Below, in pieces: positions 34,075-44,208 of a stretch of 64,000 bases of DNA. The stretch covers positions 1 through 64,000 of the forward strand of contig RFON01000006.1 in assembly GCA_009926625.1 (NCBI GenBank), in the 5' to 3' direction. Under the pieces are notes generated by a model. The model did no database searches. It saw only the letters and a program-made list of their open reading frames with translations, and was not told where the DNA came from. Position 1 is the first letter of the stretch. Every line of letters starts with the position of its first letter. The position numbers and the translations under genes were made by a program. This DNA is from Planctomycetota bacterium. GTDB lineage: Bacteria; Planctomycetota; Phycisphaerae; Phycisphaerales; SM1A02.

Positions 34075-37050
34075 ATGCATCAGGCGTTGCCGACGCTGCT
34101 GTGGATCCGAATGGTCGGCGTGATCGCTGCTGCCGCGGTGTGCGTTCCCCTGCATGCGCAGGAGTTTGCCGTGGTCGTGGTCGATGACTCGCCCACAGCC
34201 GCGCAGATGCTCGAACAAGCACAGGATCAGGCGCAAGGCAATCCTGCAGAGGCGGCGCGGCTCATCGCTCGTGTGCTCGATGAGTTTGGTCGGCGGCTTG
34301 TTCCCGCGGCCAACAAGACTGATCAGTTCTGCGATGCGCGTGCGCGCTGCGAATCCCTCCTGCTGGCAGAGCCGCGGGTCCTTGAGAGCTTCCGCGCATC
34401 GCAGTCGAGCGATGCACAGCGACAACTCGACGCAGGACTTGCGCGCACGGTCTACGAGACGCGGCTGTGGACGGCGGCGGGTCTCGCGGCTGCAATGCGA
34501 CTTGCACAGGATGCCATCGATGGCGCGAGCTTTGCGCAGGCGGAGGCGATCCTGCAGTCCGTGTCGGTTCACCCCGATATCGCATCGGCGGACCGCACGG
34601 TGCTGATCACGCTCCGTGCGATTGCTGCCGCAGGACGAGGCGACCGTGAACGCGCGGTGCAGATTGCGCGCGACCTCGAATCGATCAACACGCCAGCCGC
34701 GCGCGCCGCAGCGGAGCGGCTCTCGGCGGTGATCGCATCGTTTCCACCCGCGGAAGCTGCTGCAATCAGTCCGCTGATCCCTGGTCCGTTCGGTGCTGTT
34801 GCCGTGAACGCCGTCCGTCTGTGGAGCGATCCCCTTGAGAACTCCATTGCCGCTCGATTGCGTGATGCCGTGGAGGGCGGCATGCAGTCCGATCCGATGC
34901 CCGATGCCACGACAAGCGGGCGCCTGCTCGTGTCGATGCCCACCGTCGTGGGCTCCACGGTGCTCGTCAACGAGGGCTATGTGCTGCGCGCCTACGACGC
35001 GTTCTCGATGGAGCCGCGCTGGTACCAATTCATCGGTGCAGCGAACGCGCCGCGCAGCGACACGCAGGTCGGCGATCTGCAGGTCGTGACGGTGGCGGGC
35101 GATCGCGTGCTCGCGCTTTCGGGGCATGCGCTCGGCAATGAGCGCTCTGGTGGCGGGCGATTGGTGTGCATCGACTTGGCCAGTGGGCAGCGACTGTGGG
35201 AACTCGGAGTCGAACGCATCGCGGCGGCGTGGGGACTGAACGACACATTCCTCTCGGGCGCTCCCACGGTTGCGGGAGACACGGTGGTCCTGATGGGGCG
35301 GAAGGTCACCTCGCGGCTTGAGACGGTGTCGTCCGCGATCGGTGTCGATCTTCGAACTGGCGCCGTCCGTTGGGTCACACCGGTCGGTGTCGCTCCAGGC
35401 ATCCGTGCTGCGTCGACACGACCGTACACAACGCCCGTCGCGGCGGGACCAACCGTGTTCGTCTCGAGCGGCGCGGGAGCCGTTGCGTGCATCGATGCGT
35501 CCGACGGCCGTGCGCGCTGGGTTCGGCGTGATCCCGTTCCCATTCGCGACATGCTGGTCGACCTCATCCCATGGGACATGGGTGGACCAACACTGACGGT
35601 CCGCGGCATCGTGATGATCGCACCTGGCAGCCAGCGGTTGCAACTCCTCGACGCCGCAACGGGTGACGAGATCGACAGTGTGCCGATTGGACGCGGGACC
35701 GCGCTCGATGTGGTGCGATGCGTGATGGCGGATCCTTCGGGAAAGACTCTCTTTCTCGTCGGCGACTCGGTGACCGCAGTCGGCGTGAACGACTTGCGCC
35801 GTCCGCTCTGGCGCTTCCGCGACGACAGCGAAGAAGGTGCCTTGCTGGCAGCCACGGCACGATCGCCGATCCGAGGTCGCGTGCAGGTCGGATGGCTTCC
35901 CGACGACAGGACCGCGCTCGTCGTTCCGCTCGCTGGAGGCACCGCGCTGATCGACGGCGCGAGCGGTACGCGGTTGTTGACGCTGCCCGTGCTCGGACCA
36001 GCGCTTGTCACGGTGCGCGATGGCATCGTGACATCCGTTGGGAACGAGTCGATCGAAGTGCTCATGGATCCGACGCGTGCACGCAGCATCCTGACCGACT
36101 CGATCGTGCGTCGACCGACCGATGCGGATGTCTTGCTCGGTCTGCTCGAGTTTGCGCTTCGCAACAAGGACGCGGATGCGCTCCGACTTGCAACGCAGTC
36201 GGCATCCGCGGCGATCGCGGCGTCGCGCGATCAGCCAGACCGCCGTTCACAGTTGATCAAGTCTCTCGTCGATGCCGCACGCAGCGGATTGCTTGGGCGC
36301 GGCGGTGCTGATGAGCTCTTTGCACAGCTCGCGGCATCTGAATGTTCGCCGTCGGACCGAGCCCTTGTCGTGCTTGCGCAGGGTGACTGGCTCGAGCAAT
36401 CGGGGAACATCGATGCCGCGGTGGCTGCATGGCGCCAAGTGCTGACCAACACCGATCGGTCGAACGCGATGGTGACCGCAGCGGGGGAAGACGGCATGCT
36501 GCGCGTAGCCAGTTCTCGCGCGGCCATGGCACGCCTCCGCGAAGTGATTCGCCGATTCGGTCCCATTCGTTCAACACAAGCGATGCCAGCGAAGGGATCG
36601 GCCGCTGAACTGGCTGCCTGGGCTGCGTCACAGATGGGGACCGTGGAATCGGCGCGGGCTTGGCTCGAAGCGGCGCGACTTCAGCTTGGCAGCGGAGAGA
36701 CGCCCGCCGCTGCCGCATCCTGCATGAGTGCGCTTGAGGCAGCCATCCTGTGTGGACAACAGGAGGGCCTTCTCAAGACGCTCCGTGGAGCTCTGGAACT
36801 GTTGGCATCCTGGCATCCGCCGACCTTCACCTCGCGCGCGCGCAGGCCGTCGACCGCGTCCGTTGGTGCGGCATCATGCCGAGCAACTGGGATGCGGCGG
36901 GGGAGTTGCGCGATGTTCCAGCGCGTGGGCGTGCTGGCTTGTCGATGGGATGCCGCGACCGCAGTCAGATCCGACGAGCGAGTCGAGCGCCGCCGTACCC
37001 GAGGCAGTCGTGCTCGAGGGACGGCTTGTTCCCACGGGCATCGGGCATGA
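34075..37050 (+). CDS. PQQ-type beta-propeller exported protein, N-terminal part (frameshifted)
   Basis: Reads MHQALPTLLWIRMVGVIAAAAVCVPLHAQ as a signal peptide; an ATG at 34048 is an alternative. Helical TPR-like stretches follow (about residues 30-240), then beta-propeller blades resembling PQQ/YncE-like repeats (e.g. RLVCIDLASGQRLWELGVER, GVDLRTGAVRWVTPVG, CIDASDGRARWVRRDPV). A helical segment comes next. From about 36803 the reading frame is wrong: the last ~80 codons are an out-of-frame tail ending at 37050. The original protein continues in the fragment at 36950-38245; a joined product would be about 1,390 residues. A secreted sensor or scaffold is likely, but the function is unknown. 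Confidence 0.75.
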   Translation: MHQALPTLLWIRMVGVIAAAAVCVPLHAQEFAVVVVDDSPTAAQMLEQAQDQAQGNPAEAARLIARVLDEFGRRLVPAANKTDQFCDARARCESLLLAEPRVLESFRASQSSDAQRQLDAGLARTVYETRLWTAAGLAAAMRLAQDAIDGASFAQAEAILQSVSVHPDIASADRTVLITLRAIAAAGRGDRERAVQIARDLESINTPAARAAAERLSAVIASFPPAEAAAISPLIPGPFGAVAVNAVRLWSDPLENSIAARLRDAVEGGMQSDPMPDATTSGRLLVSMPTVVGSTVLVNEGYVLRAYDAFSMEPRWYQFIGAANAPRSDTQVGDLQVVTVAGDRVLALSGHALGNERSGGGRLVCIDLASGQRLWELGVERIAAAWGLNDTFLSGAPTVAGDTVVLMGRKVTSRLETVSSAIGVDLRTGAVRWVTPVGVAPGIRAASTRPYTTPVAAGPTVFVSSGAGAVACIDASDGRARWVRRDPVPIRDMLVDLIPWDMGGPTLTVRGIVMIAPGSQRLQLLDAATGDEIDSVPIGRGTALDVVRCVMADPSGKTLFLVGDSVTAVGVNDLRRPLWRFRDDSEEGALLAATARSPIRGRVQVGWLPDDRTALVVPLAGGTALIDGASGTRLLTLPVLGPALVTVRDGIVTSVGNESIEVLMDPTRARSILTDSIVRRPTDADVLLGLLEFALRNKDADALRLATQSASAAIAASRDQPDRRSQLIKSLVDAARSGLLGRGGADELFAQLAASECSPSDRALVVLAQGDWLEQSGNIDAAVAAWRQVLTNTDRSNAMVTAAGEDGMLRVASSRAAMARLREVIRRFGPIRSTQAMPAKGSAAELAAWAASQMGTVESARAWLEAARLQLGSGETPAAAASCMSALEAAILCGQQEGLLKTLRGALELLASWHPPTFTSRARRPSTASVGAASCRATGMRRGSCAMFQRVGVLACRWDAATAVRSDERVERRRTRGSRARGTACSHGHRA
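36803..36818. repeat. 8-bp tandem duplication causing a frameshift
   Basis: TGGCATCC occurs twice in direct succession. Removing one copy restores frame across the joint: the N-terminal part then continues as LELLASADLHLARAQAVD, which reads like normal coding sequence. This is either a real mutation or an assembly or read error. Confidence 0.8.
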
Positions 37051-38245
37051 TTCGACTTCGCTCCATGGGCAGGCATTCCTTCAGGATGAACGCACGCTGA
37101 TGTGTGTGGAGGGTCCTGCGCTCACGGAGCGTTGGCGGATCGAACAGCGATCCGATGCGTCGTTCGTCATCCCCTCGGGCAAGGGAGCCGTCATCATCGA
37201 ACAGCCTGAGCGCGGCATCAGCTCCGTACGGCGAGTCGATGGTGCTGGCGCGCCGATGTGGAGCGTGGAGAACCTCGAACTCTTTGTCGCACCGAATCGG
37301 GCCCCCACGGGCGCCGGAGTCTTGCCTCCGCTGCACGGGACGAGTGATCTGATCGTGGTGCGTTACGACGGGTGGATGGGAAGCGTCAGTCTCGCGGATG
37401 GAAAGCTGCTCTGGTCACGCGATGGAGGCCTTCAGGAGGTGATGGCGATCGACGCTTCGGAGTCTACGGTCCTGGTCAGCGGCATTGTCAGTTCGCTTGA
37501 GTCGCCGAAGTCATTGGTCTGCCTCTTCGACCGCAAGACCGGCGAGCGGTTGAGTGAGCTCGAACTGGCGGATGACCAAGTGCGGTGGCTTCGCGCTGCG
37601 GGTCCAGGCACGGTGCTGTTTGGGTCGATCCGAGGCATCGGACGATGGGATGCGTTTGGCCCGCTGCGCGGCATCGTGTGGCAGTCGACTGCTGCTCGCG
37701 TTCGCGCCACCACGGATTGCCAAGTGCTCGGACCCGTTTGCGTGACGACCGACACGGGCGATCGGACAGTGCCAACGGACTGGATCACGGGGCGCGTGCA
37801 GGGCGATCGGTTTTCCATCCCTCGGGGAGGGCAGTTGCGTGAACCGCTTCGGCGCTGGTTTCGCTCGGGTGAACTGCTGATCACATGGAACACGGAGGGA
37901 GTGTCGATGTTTGGATTGGATGGAGTCCTTCGGGGACTCTCAGCCCTTCACGGTGATCGATTGGTCGATGGCATCGTCCCGCAGTCGCGCGCGCTGGTTG
38001 TCATCGAGCAGTTGGGTCGAGCCGCCGCCATGCGCGCGGTTGGAGGTGGCGGAACAACCCAAGTCCTGTTGCATCAACTCGGATGGAGCGAGGGTGGACG
38101 CCTTCTTGGTCCTGCGTTTGAGGTGGATTTCGTTCAGGGCAAGTTGGACAGGGCGAGCGCGATCGATGGATGGTTGTTGCTCGGGGGTCCACAAAGCACC
38201 GTCGCTGTTTCCCTGCCGAAAGTCCCAGTTGACACGCGGCAGTAG
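36950..38245 (+). CDS. PQQ-type propeller protein, C-terminal part (frameshifted)
   Basis: The third frame of the broken propeller gene. It begins at an ATG (MPRPQSDPTSESSAAVPEA); open frame without a convincing start also extends upstream. About 430 residues of propeller blades follow (RWRIEQRSDASFVIPSGKGA, SLADGKLLWSRDGGLQEV, LVCLFDRKTGERLSELELA, LITWNTEGVSMFGLDGVLRG). The region between 36819 and ~36950 reads best in yet another frame (DRVRWCGIMPSNWDAAGELR), so a second one-base loss or two-base gain must lie around 36905-36950. A short GGGGA/TCCCC hairpin follows the stop. I think this is a single disrupted gene rather than two genes. Confidence 0.65.
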   Translation: MPRPQSDPTSESSAAVPEAVVLEGRLVPTGIGHDSTSLHGQAFLQDERTLMCVEGPALTERWRIEQRSDASFVIPSGKGAVIIEQPERGISSVRRVDGAGAPMWSVENLELFVAPNRAPTGAGVLPPLHGTSDLIVVRYDGWMGSVSLADGKLLWSRDGGLQEVMAIDASESTVLVSGIVSSLESPKSLVCLFDRKTGERLSELELADDQVRWLRAAGPGTVLFGSIRGIGRWDAFGPLRGIVWQSTAARVRATTDCQVLGPVCVTTDTGDRTVPTDWITGRVQGDRFSIPRGGQLREPLRRWFRSGELLITWNTEGVSMFGLDGVLRGLSALHGDRLVDGIVPQSRALVVIEQLGRAAAMRAVGGGGTTQVLLHQLGWSEGGRLLGPAFEVDFVQGKLDRASAIDGWLLLGGPQSTVAVSLPKVPVDTRQ

Positions 38246-38370
38246 GGCGGGGATATTCCCCCCCGACGCTTTCGCGCACCAACTGAAGCATGATTCTTTC
38301 CCCCACAAGCTCCCCGAGTCTTCATCCGCCTTCGAAGGATCGCCCTCGCTGGACGACACTTCCACATCCC

Positions 38371-38988
<618 letters not shown>

Positions 38989-38998
38989 CGAGATCGAT

Positions 38999-40192
38999 TC
39001 ACTCGGGCGGCAACAAGTCGATGCGGAGGATGTCGATCTGCGGTCCGCGCACGCGTGCGATGACCGCTCGGTCGTCTGCAAGGCGGAGCAGGGGAACCCA
39101 CACGCCATCGAGCAGGCGCGACCCATCGGTGGTGCGGGCGTCGCCAGTCGAGAGGGATGCAATGTCAAGTCCTTCGCTCGTTGCAACGAGCGCCCGCTCC
39201 GCATCCATCTGCACGAGCGACAGGCTTCCGTTGCCGAGCAATCTGGACTGATCTGTTCGAACATCCCACAGCCCGACCCGCCGAAATCGCGGATGAAAAA
39301 ATGCCCATGTTGCACCGCCAAGTTGCTGATTGCGCTGCGGGACGACCGTCTGATAGGCCATCGACAGGGTTGCACGCCACGAAAGGTCGAGGACGCGCTC
39401 AGGTTGTTCGGCCGCACGGTTTCCCATGGCAAACGAGCATGCGCTCAGGGTCCCGTCGCGAAGGCGCAGTACCACGATGAATCGCCCGTCCGTGGTGAAC
39501 TGCGGGGCCAACCACGAGCCGTCCTCTGGCGCCGGAATCACCTGCTCGCCGTTGTGGTGTCGAACGACGAGATCAAACCGCTGGCTTTCGCGGTTTCGCC
39601 TGCACCAAGCGAGCCGATCTTCAGGGCCGATCGATGCAAGTGCGTTCACCTGTTCACCCTGGACCAACCACTGCGGCTCCGAACCATCCCAGGGCGCAAT
39701 GCCGATCCACCGAGAGCCGTCTGGCCGCGGCGACTCGACCAAACATCCCCGTGCATCGGCAGTACGACCGAGCAGCATCTCACCACCAGCGACCTCGGCG
39801 GAAGTTCCTGTCGTGAGATCATGCATCGTGACGCGTCCCGCATCGACCCCGTCTTCGCTCGATGCAGCAAGCAACGTCTGAAAACGCGTTGCGCCCGCCG
39901 ATTGCACGGCCGCGTGCGAACCGTCGGGACTCACAATCGGCAGTGTGAATCCGTTGCTTGAACAGCTTCGCAGGGGCACCAATCGAAAGCGAACCGTGGA
40001 CTGTCGAGCCATCAACGGCTGCGTCGATGCTGCTTCGTCATCGCGCTGCCGCCGCACAGGTGCGTCGCTGGCATCCGATGCGCTGCTGCCACCCATGGGA
40101 GCGCTGCACGCGCAGGGCACGAGGCTCACGATCAGCAGCAGCGCTGCCGCCGCCACCACACGAAGCGTCACTGCCGCCAAGCCGCGGCGCAC
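38999..40192 (-). CDS. Exported protein with TolB/WD40-like propeller, last gene of gsp operon
   Basis: A 397-residue protein with a hydrophobic signal segment (VVAAAALLLIVSLVPCAC), probably exported and possibly lipidated. Short repeated strands such as GFTLPIVSPDGSHAAVQSAG, LTTGTSAEVAGGEMLLG and APQFTTDGRFIVVLRLRDG suggest a TolB/WD40-like beta-propeller. There is no obvious catalytic motif. It follows gspD on the same strand with a 3-bp gap and is likely the last gene of the type II secretion transcript. A role as an accessory or secreted component is inferred from position only. Confidence 0.7.
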   Translation of the reverse strand: MRRGLAAVTLRVVAAAALLLIVSLVPCACSAPMGGSSASDASDAPVRRQRDDEAASTQPLMARQSTVRFRLVPLRSCSSNGFTLPIVSPDGSHAAVQSAGATRFQTLLAASSEDGVDAGRVTMHDLTTGTSAEVAGGEMLLGRTADARGCLVESPRPDGSRWIGIAPWDGSEPQWLVQGEQVNALASIGPEDRLAWCRRNRESQRFDLVVRHHNGEQVIPAPEDGSWLAPQFTTDGRFIVVLRLRDGTLSACSFAMGNRAAEQPERVLDLSWRATLSMAYQTVVPQRNQQLGGATWAFFHPRFRRVGLWDVRTDQSRLLGNGSLSLVQMDAERALVATSEGLDIASLSTGDARTTDGSRLLDGVWVPLLRLADDRAVIARVRGPQIDILRIDLLPPE

Positions 40193-40195
40193 TGC

Positions 40196-43189
40196 TTACG
40201 GGCCCTTGGATGGCTCGATCGGCGCGATCGGGTCGACTGGCTGCTCGCCGCTCTTCTCAGGAAGATTCAGGTTGTTCCGCTCGACGAGCCCCTCCGATGT
40301 GGCGTTCAAGGGCTTGGCGAAGATCTCCAGTCGCTCGCGATCGTCCGCGTTGTAGTTGCTGTCGTTCTCGTCGGGGTTGATGACAACCGTCGGCGTGATG
40401 AACACCAGCAGCTCGGCAACGGACTTCGTCTCATCCTTGTTGCTGAAGAAGAGATCGAGGATCGGAATCTGTCCGAGGACCGGGAATCCATTCTTCTCGA
40501 AGTTCTCCGCTTCCCTTCGAACACCGCTGAGCACGATGGTCTGCTTGTCCTTGACCGTCACGCGCGTCTGCGTCTGCCGCCGGTCAATCGTTGGATTGTT
40601 GCTGCCGCCGACATTCAGGGAACTCGTGGTGTTGATGTTGGACAGGAGGATGTTGACCTCCATGGCGACATTGCGGTCTTGTGTGATGCGCGGACGCACA
40701 TTGACGCCGATGCCCACGGAGATCTGGTCGAAGCTGCTCGTGGTACCGCCACCCGTGGTGCCACCAGTCGTCGTTCCCGTGAGGAATGGAACATCCTGAC
40801 CAGCGAAGAAGACGGCTTCCTCGTTCTCCGTCGTGAAGACGCGCGGCTGCTGGAGAATGCGAACCGATGTGTCTCGCTGGAGCGCTTGGAGCACGACGGT
40901 GGCGTTCACGCCGAATGTGAAGTTCGACACATTCAAGACATCTGGAAAGATGTTGTCCTTGGCGCCAGAAAAGCGCAGTCGATCACCTTCGGCGTTCGCC
41001 CCGATGACCACAGCGTTGTTCGGATTGAGCGGCGCAACTTGGCCCGCTGGCCCGAACTGGATGCCCATCGCGAACTGATCGCCGAGTTCCACTTCAGCAA
41101 GGATGGCGGCGATCAGCACTTGGCGTCCAGGTGTGTCCAGATTCTTGATGAGGTCCTTGATCTGCCCCTTGATCTCAGGCGGAGCAAGCACCAAGAGCGA
41201 GTTCTGTTCCGCCACGGGCACCACGCGGCTCTTGCCGATGAGCGCACTGACCTCCGCCTGTGTGTCTTGATTCCCACCACGGGCTCCGCCGCCACCTTGC
41301 CAAGGGAACTCAATCTCACGCGGCGTCGCAGTCGTTGCTCCGCCCGTGGTCCCAGTCACGCCTGGAGTGGTGCCTACATCGCCACCTTGCGTCGATGTGA
41401 AGTCCGCGTTCAACCCCTCGGCTGGAGCCTCGAGGCTGCCGCCAGTCCCGCTCTCGGCGAGCAAGATGTTGATGAGCTGCGCGACATCCACTGCGCTCGC
41501 GTACTTGAGCGAGATGTTCTCGGGCATTCCTGCCTCAAGCGGGGTGTCGATCCTCGCTAGGAGCGCGTCGAGCCACACAAAGTTGTCGGGAGCCTTCGAG
41601 ACGACCACAAGCCGATTGGAATCCGGGTACGCCTCGATGGTGAAAACACCCTGCGTCGCGGCGGTCGCGCCACCGGCATCGCCACCACCACCACCAGGGA
41701 CCGCCAGGTTCCGCGCATTGTTCCGCTGCCCGCCCGTGCGGCTCGTACCGCTTCCTGATCCGAGCAGCGCATCAAGGAGCTCCTTCACCTTCAGTGGATC
41801 CGTGAACTGCAAGTCGTACGACTTGAAGATGCTGCCCTCGCGGTCCGGCGGAACATCCCACCACTCGAGGATCATCGATCGGATGTTCTCCATGACCTCG
41901 CGTGTCGTTCGGATGGTGACCGAGTTGGTTGCGGCCAAGACCTGCGTTACCAGCGTGGGCGTATCACCACCAGCAGCCGCTCCGCCTGGATTGATCGGCT
42001 GCGGATTCTGCCCTGCCCGATTGCTTTGGCGCGGCTGCGCGGCGCGACCGCCGCTGCCTCCAGAGCTCGGCGTGAACACGACATTGATGGCATCGGCAAT
42101 GACCGATGCATCGGCAAAGCGCAGACGGAATGTCTCGGTGATCGTGTCCTCATAGGGCGGCACATCCACCAAGTTGACGACTTCCTGCACGCGCTTGGCG
42201 TAACCCACATCGCTCTCCACGACCAACTGGTTGGAACTGGCATCGGTCGCGACCTGTGCGTAGTCGGGCTTGGATGTCGAGATGAGTTGTTCGACCGACG
42301 ACGCTCGGGCATGCTTCAACTGAAAGATCTTGATGACATACTGACCATTCTCGAGGAGGTCGAGCACATTCACCTCGGGACCCAGCACAACGCTCGGCAG
42401 CAACTTGTTCACTTGCGCGAGGTCGTCGATCATGATCAGGGAATCCGTCTCCACGATTCCAACGCCGTTGAGTCGCAGTGCCTGATAGATCAGTTCGAGC
42501 GCCTCAACGCGTGTGACGGGGCGATCATTGAGTATGGTGACCTTCTTGGTCTCGAGCGTGTCTGCCTTGGGGATGACGGGCTTGCCTGTCCATGAAACGA
42601 TCAGTGGGATGAGATCCTTCACCGATCGACCATTGACGGCGAAGACCGACCGCTCCTGCGGGTCCGTGGGACGACGATCGCGCCGACCCTGCCGAACGGG
42701 CGGCTCCCAGGGATCGATCACTCCAGTTTGCGTGCTGTCGACGCCAGCCGGCATCGACTGATCTGCCGCAGCCGTTTCCGCAGCCGCTGCCGCTTCGGCT
42801 TCGCCGCTCGCGGGGTCGGCAGGTTGCTGCTCCGGCATCGACTTTGGCATCGGCGCTGGCCTTCCCTCGGGCAGTGGGATTGCACTGCGTGCATTCAGCG
42901 TGCGCTGACCAGGGGTTCCACCAGATTCACCAGCGGGAAGGATTGGTGCCGGAGCGACCACGGGAATGTCGACCGGCGGCGGCGCTTGTTCGGCAGGTTG
43001 CGGCGGCGCACTTGGCTGAGTCGTCGGACTGACGCCGCGCGGTGCCTGTCCCCACGCAGGATGACCGCCGATGGAGGCAAGCACGGCGATGATCACCACG
43101 CAGCCGCACCTGCGGGACTGGACCGTTCGCGCTGGGCGGATGATTGTGTCGTCGGTCGCTGCGAGTAAGAGTGGGTGGCTGCGATTCAT
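40196..43189 (-). CDS. gspD: Type II secretion secretin GspD
   Basis: A 997-residue outer-membrane secretin, longer than E. coli GspD (~650). A signal peptide region (CGCVVIIAVLASIGGHPAWG) is followed by a ~160-residue Pro/Ala/Gln-rich linker. N0-N3 ring domains follow, e.g. VNGRSVKDLIPLIVSWTGKP and QVATDASSNQLVVESDVGY. A low-complexity Gly/Thr insert (GVTGTTGGATTATP) comes next. The secretin core contains DVPFLTGTTTGG and ends ELLVFITPTVVINPDENDS, an expected C-terminal gate. The start is taken as MNRSHPLLL because GGAG precedes it; an upstream ATG at 43225 overlaps the gspC stop. Confidence 0.92.
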   Translation of the reverse strand: MNRSHPLLLAATDDTIIRPARTVQSRRCGCVVIIAVLASIGGHPAWGQAPRGVSPTTQPSAPPQPAEQAPPPVDIPVVAPAPILPAGESGGTPGQRTLNARSAIPLPEGRPAPMPKSMPEQQPADPASGEAEAAAAAETAAADQSMPAGVDSTQTGVIDPWEPPVRQGRRDRRPTDPQERSVFAVNGRSVKDLIPLIVSWTGKPVIPKADTLETKKVTILNDRPVTRVEALELIYQALRLNGVGIVETDSLIMIDDLAQVNKLLPSVVLGPEVNVLDLLENGQYVIKIFQLKHARASSVEQLISTSKPDYAQVATDASSNQLVVESDVGYAKRVQEVVNLVDVPPYEDTITETFRLRFADASVIADAINVVFTPSSGGSGGRAAQPRQSNRAGQNPQPINPGGAAAGGDTPTLVTQVLAATNSVTIRTTREVMENIRSMILEWWDVPPDREGSIFKSYDLQFTDPLKVKELLDALLGSGSGTSRTGGQRNNARNLAVPGGGGGDAGGATAATQGVFTIEAYPDSNRLVVVSKAPDNFVWLDALLARIDTPLEAGMPENISLKYASAVDVAQLINILLAESGTGGSLEAPAEGLNADFTSTQGGDVGTTPGVTGTTGGATTATPREIEFPWQGGGGARGGNQDTQAEVSALIGKSRVVPVAEQNSLLVLAPPEIKGQIKDLIKNLDTPGRQVLIAAILAEVELGDQFAMGIQFGPAGQVAPLNPNNAVVIGANAEGDRLRFSGAKDNIFPDVLNVSNFTFGVNATVVLQALQRDTSVRILQQPRVFTTENEEAVFFAGQDVPFLTGTTTGGTTGGGTTSSFDQISVGIGVNVRPRITQDRNVAMEVNILLSNINTTSSLNVGGSNNPTIDRRQTQTRVTVKDKQTIVLSGVRREAENFEKNGFPVLGQIPILDLFFSNKDETKSVAELLVFITPTVVINPDENDSNYNADDRERLEIFAKPLNATSEGLVERNNLNLPEKSGEQPVDPIAPIEPSKGP

Positions 43190-43221
43190 GGTTGCTCCAG
43201 TGGAACGAGCGTGACACCTGT

Positions 43222-44208
43222 TCATTGCGGACTGCGACCTTGTTCGGTCTGTGGAAGTGTGCCTTGGCGCGCGCGAATCATCTCCAGATCTCGCTGCAAG
43301 CGCTCCTGTGTGGCCGCGTCCAGATTGGGCTGTGCGCGTGCGGCGATGATGCGGGCGAGCGCGGCAACCATCTGGGTGCGGGACATGCCATCGACCTGCG
43401 ATTGGGTGAGCGGCAGAGGCACATTGGCCGGCACGGCAGCGGATTCCTGCACTTCGATCGGTTGCGGCGGGGCGGTCTCATCCATCGTCGGTGGCTGCTG
43501 AGATTGATCGGTCGGAGGCGGCGGAGCAACTTCGCTGCGCCAACCGCTCGGGGTACTCGCGGTGCGCGGCCTGTTCAGCGATCCATCGCCCCACTGCGGT
43601 TCGCTCGTTCGACCAGACGGGGCTGTCCATGTCGGCGAGCGGAATGGATCCTGCGTCGGCGAAGCGCTCTTCCAAAGTGTGTCATCACTGGCGAAGAGCG
43701 GGACGGTGTGTTCGCCACGGTCCCACAGGACCACCACGCTGTACGGCAGCGCGACACGCAGCACCTTCACTTCTCCGAAGGATTCCCCGACCTGCACAGG
43801 CTCGGTTGACCCGTCGAAGATCACCGAATCACCAATGATCGCAAGCGGCTTCGGTCCGCCATAGTTCCGCTGCGGCGGCGGCGGCGGTGGCGGCGGGGCG
43901 GGTTCGGCGCGCGTGATGACGGGAGCAACGCGCTGCACTGGCGCAGGGCGCGGCCAATCCGAAGGCACTCGATCAAAGAGGCTCCTGCCGATGAAACGAT
44001 CGATGGATCGCTGCATCAGTTCATCATGTTCCTGCAGGGGCTTCTTGAGGGGTTCATCAAGGTTGTCAGCGCTCCCCGTTGCGCGCAGCGTCGTGAAGAG
44101 CGGATAGAGCGCCGAGACGCCAAGCCAGATCAACACGGCAGCCGAGAGCGCGCTGATGCCGAGCGGCCAGCCAGCCCGCGCCCACTCGATGCGGTAATGC
44201 GTCGTCAC
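43222..44208 (-). CDS. gspC: GspC/PilP-like inner-membrane protein
   Basis: A 328-residue bitopic protein with a GTG start (GGGAGG upstream; the GTGA overlaps the previous stop). One membrane helix is at about residues 14-35 (LGISALSAAVLIWLGVSAL), then a Pro-rich linker with nine consecutive Pro. A small beta domain follows (KPLAIIGDSVIFDGSTEP through VGESFGEVKVLRVALPYS) resembling the GspC HR/PilP fold that contacts the secretin N0 domain. After a Pro/Ser-rich stretch the protein ends in a 43-residue module that also ends the GspL/PilN-like protein. An upstream ATG at 44232 would add eight residues. Confidence 0.78.
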   Translation of the reverse strand: MTTHYRIEWARAGWPLGISALSAAVLIWLGVSALYPLFTTLRATGSADNLDEPLKKPLQEHDELMQRSIDRFIGRSLFDRVPSDWPRPAPVQRVAPVITRAEPAPPPPPPPPQRNYGGPKPLAIIGDSVIFDGSTEPVQVGESFGEVKVLRVALPYSVVVLWDRGEHTVPLFASDDTLWKSASPTQDPFRSPTWTAPSGRTSEPQWGDGSLNRPRTASTPSGWRSEVAPPPPTDQSQQPPTMDETAPPQPIEVQESAAVPANVPLPLTQSQVDGMSRTQMVAALARIIAARAQPNLDAATQERLQRDLEMIRARQGTLPQTEQGRSPQ

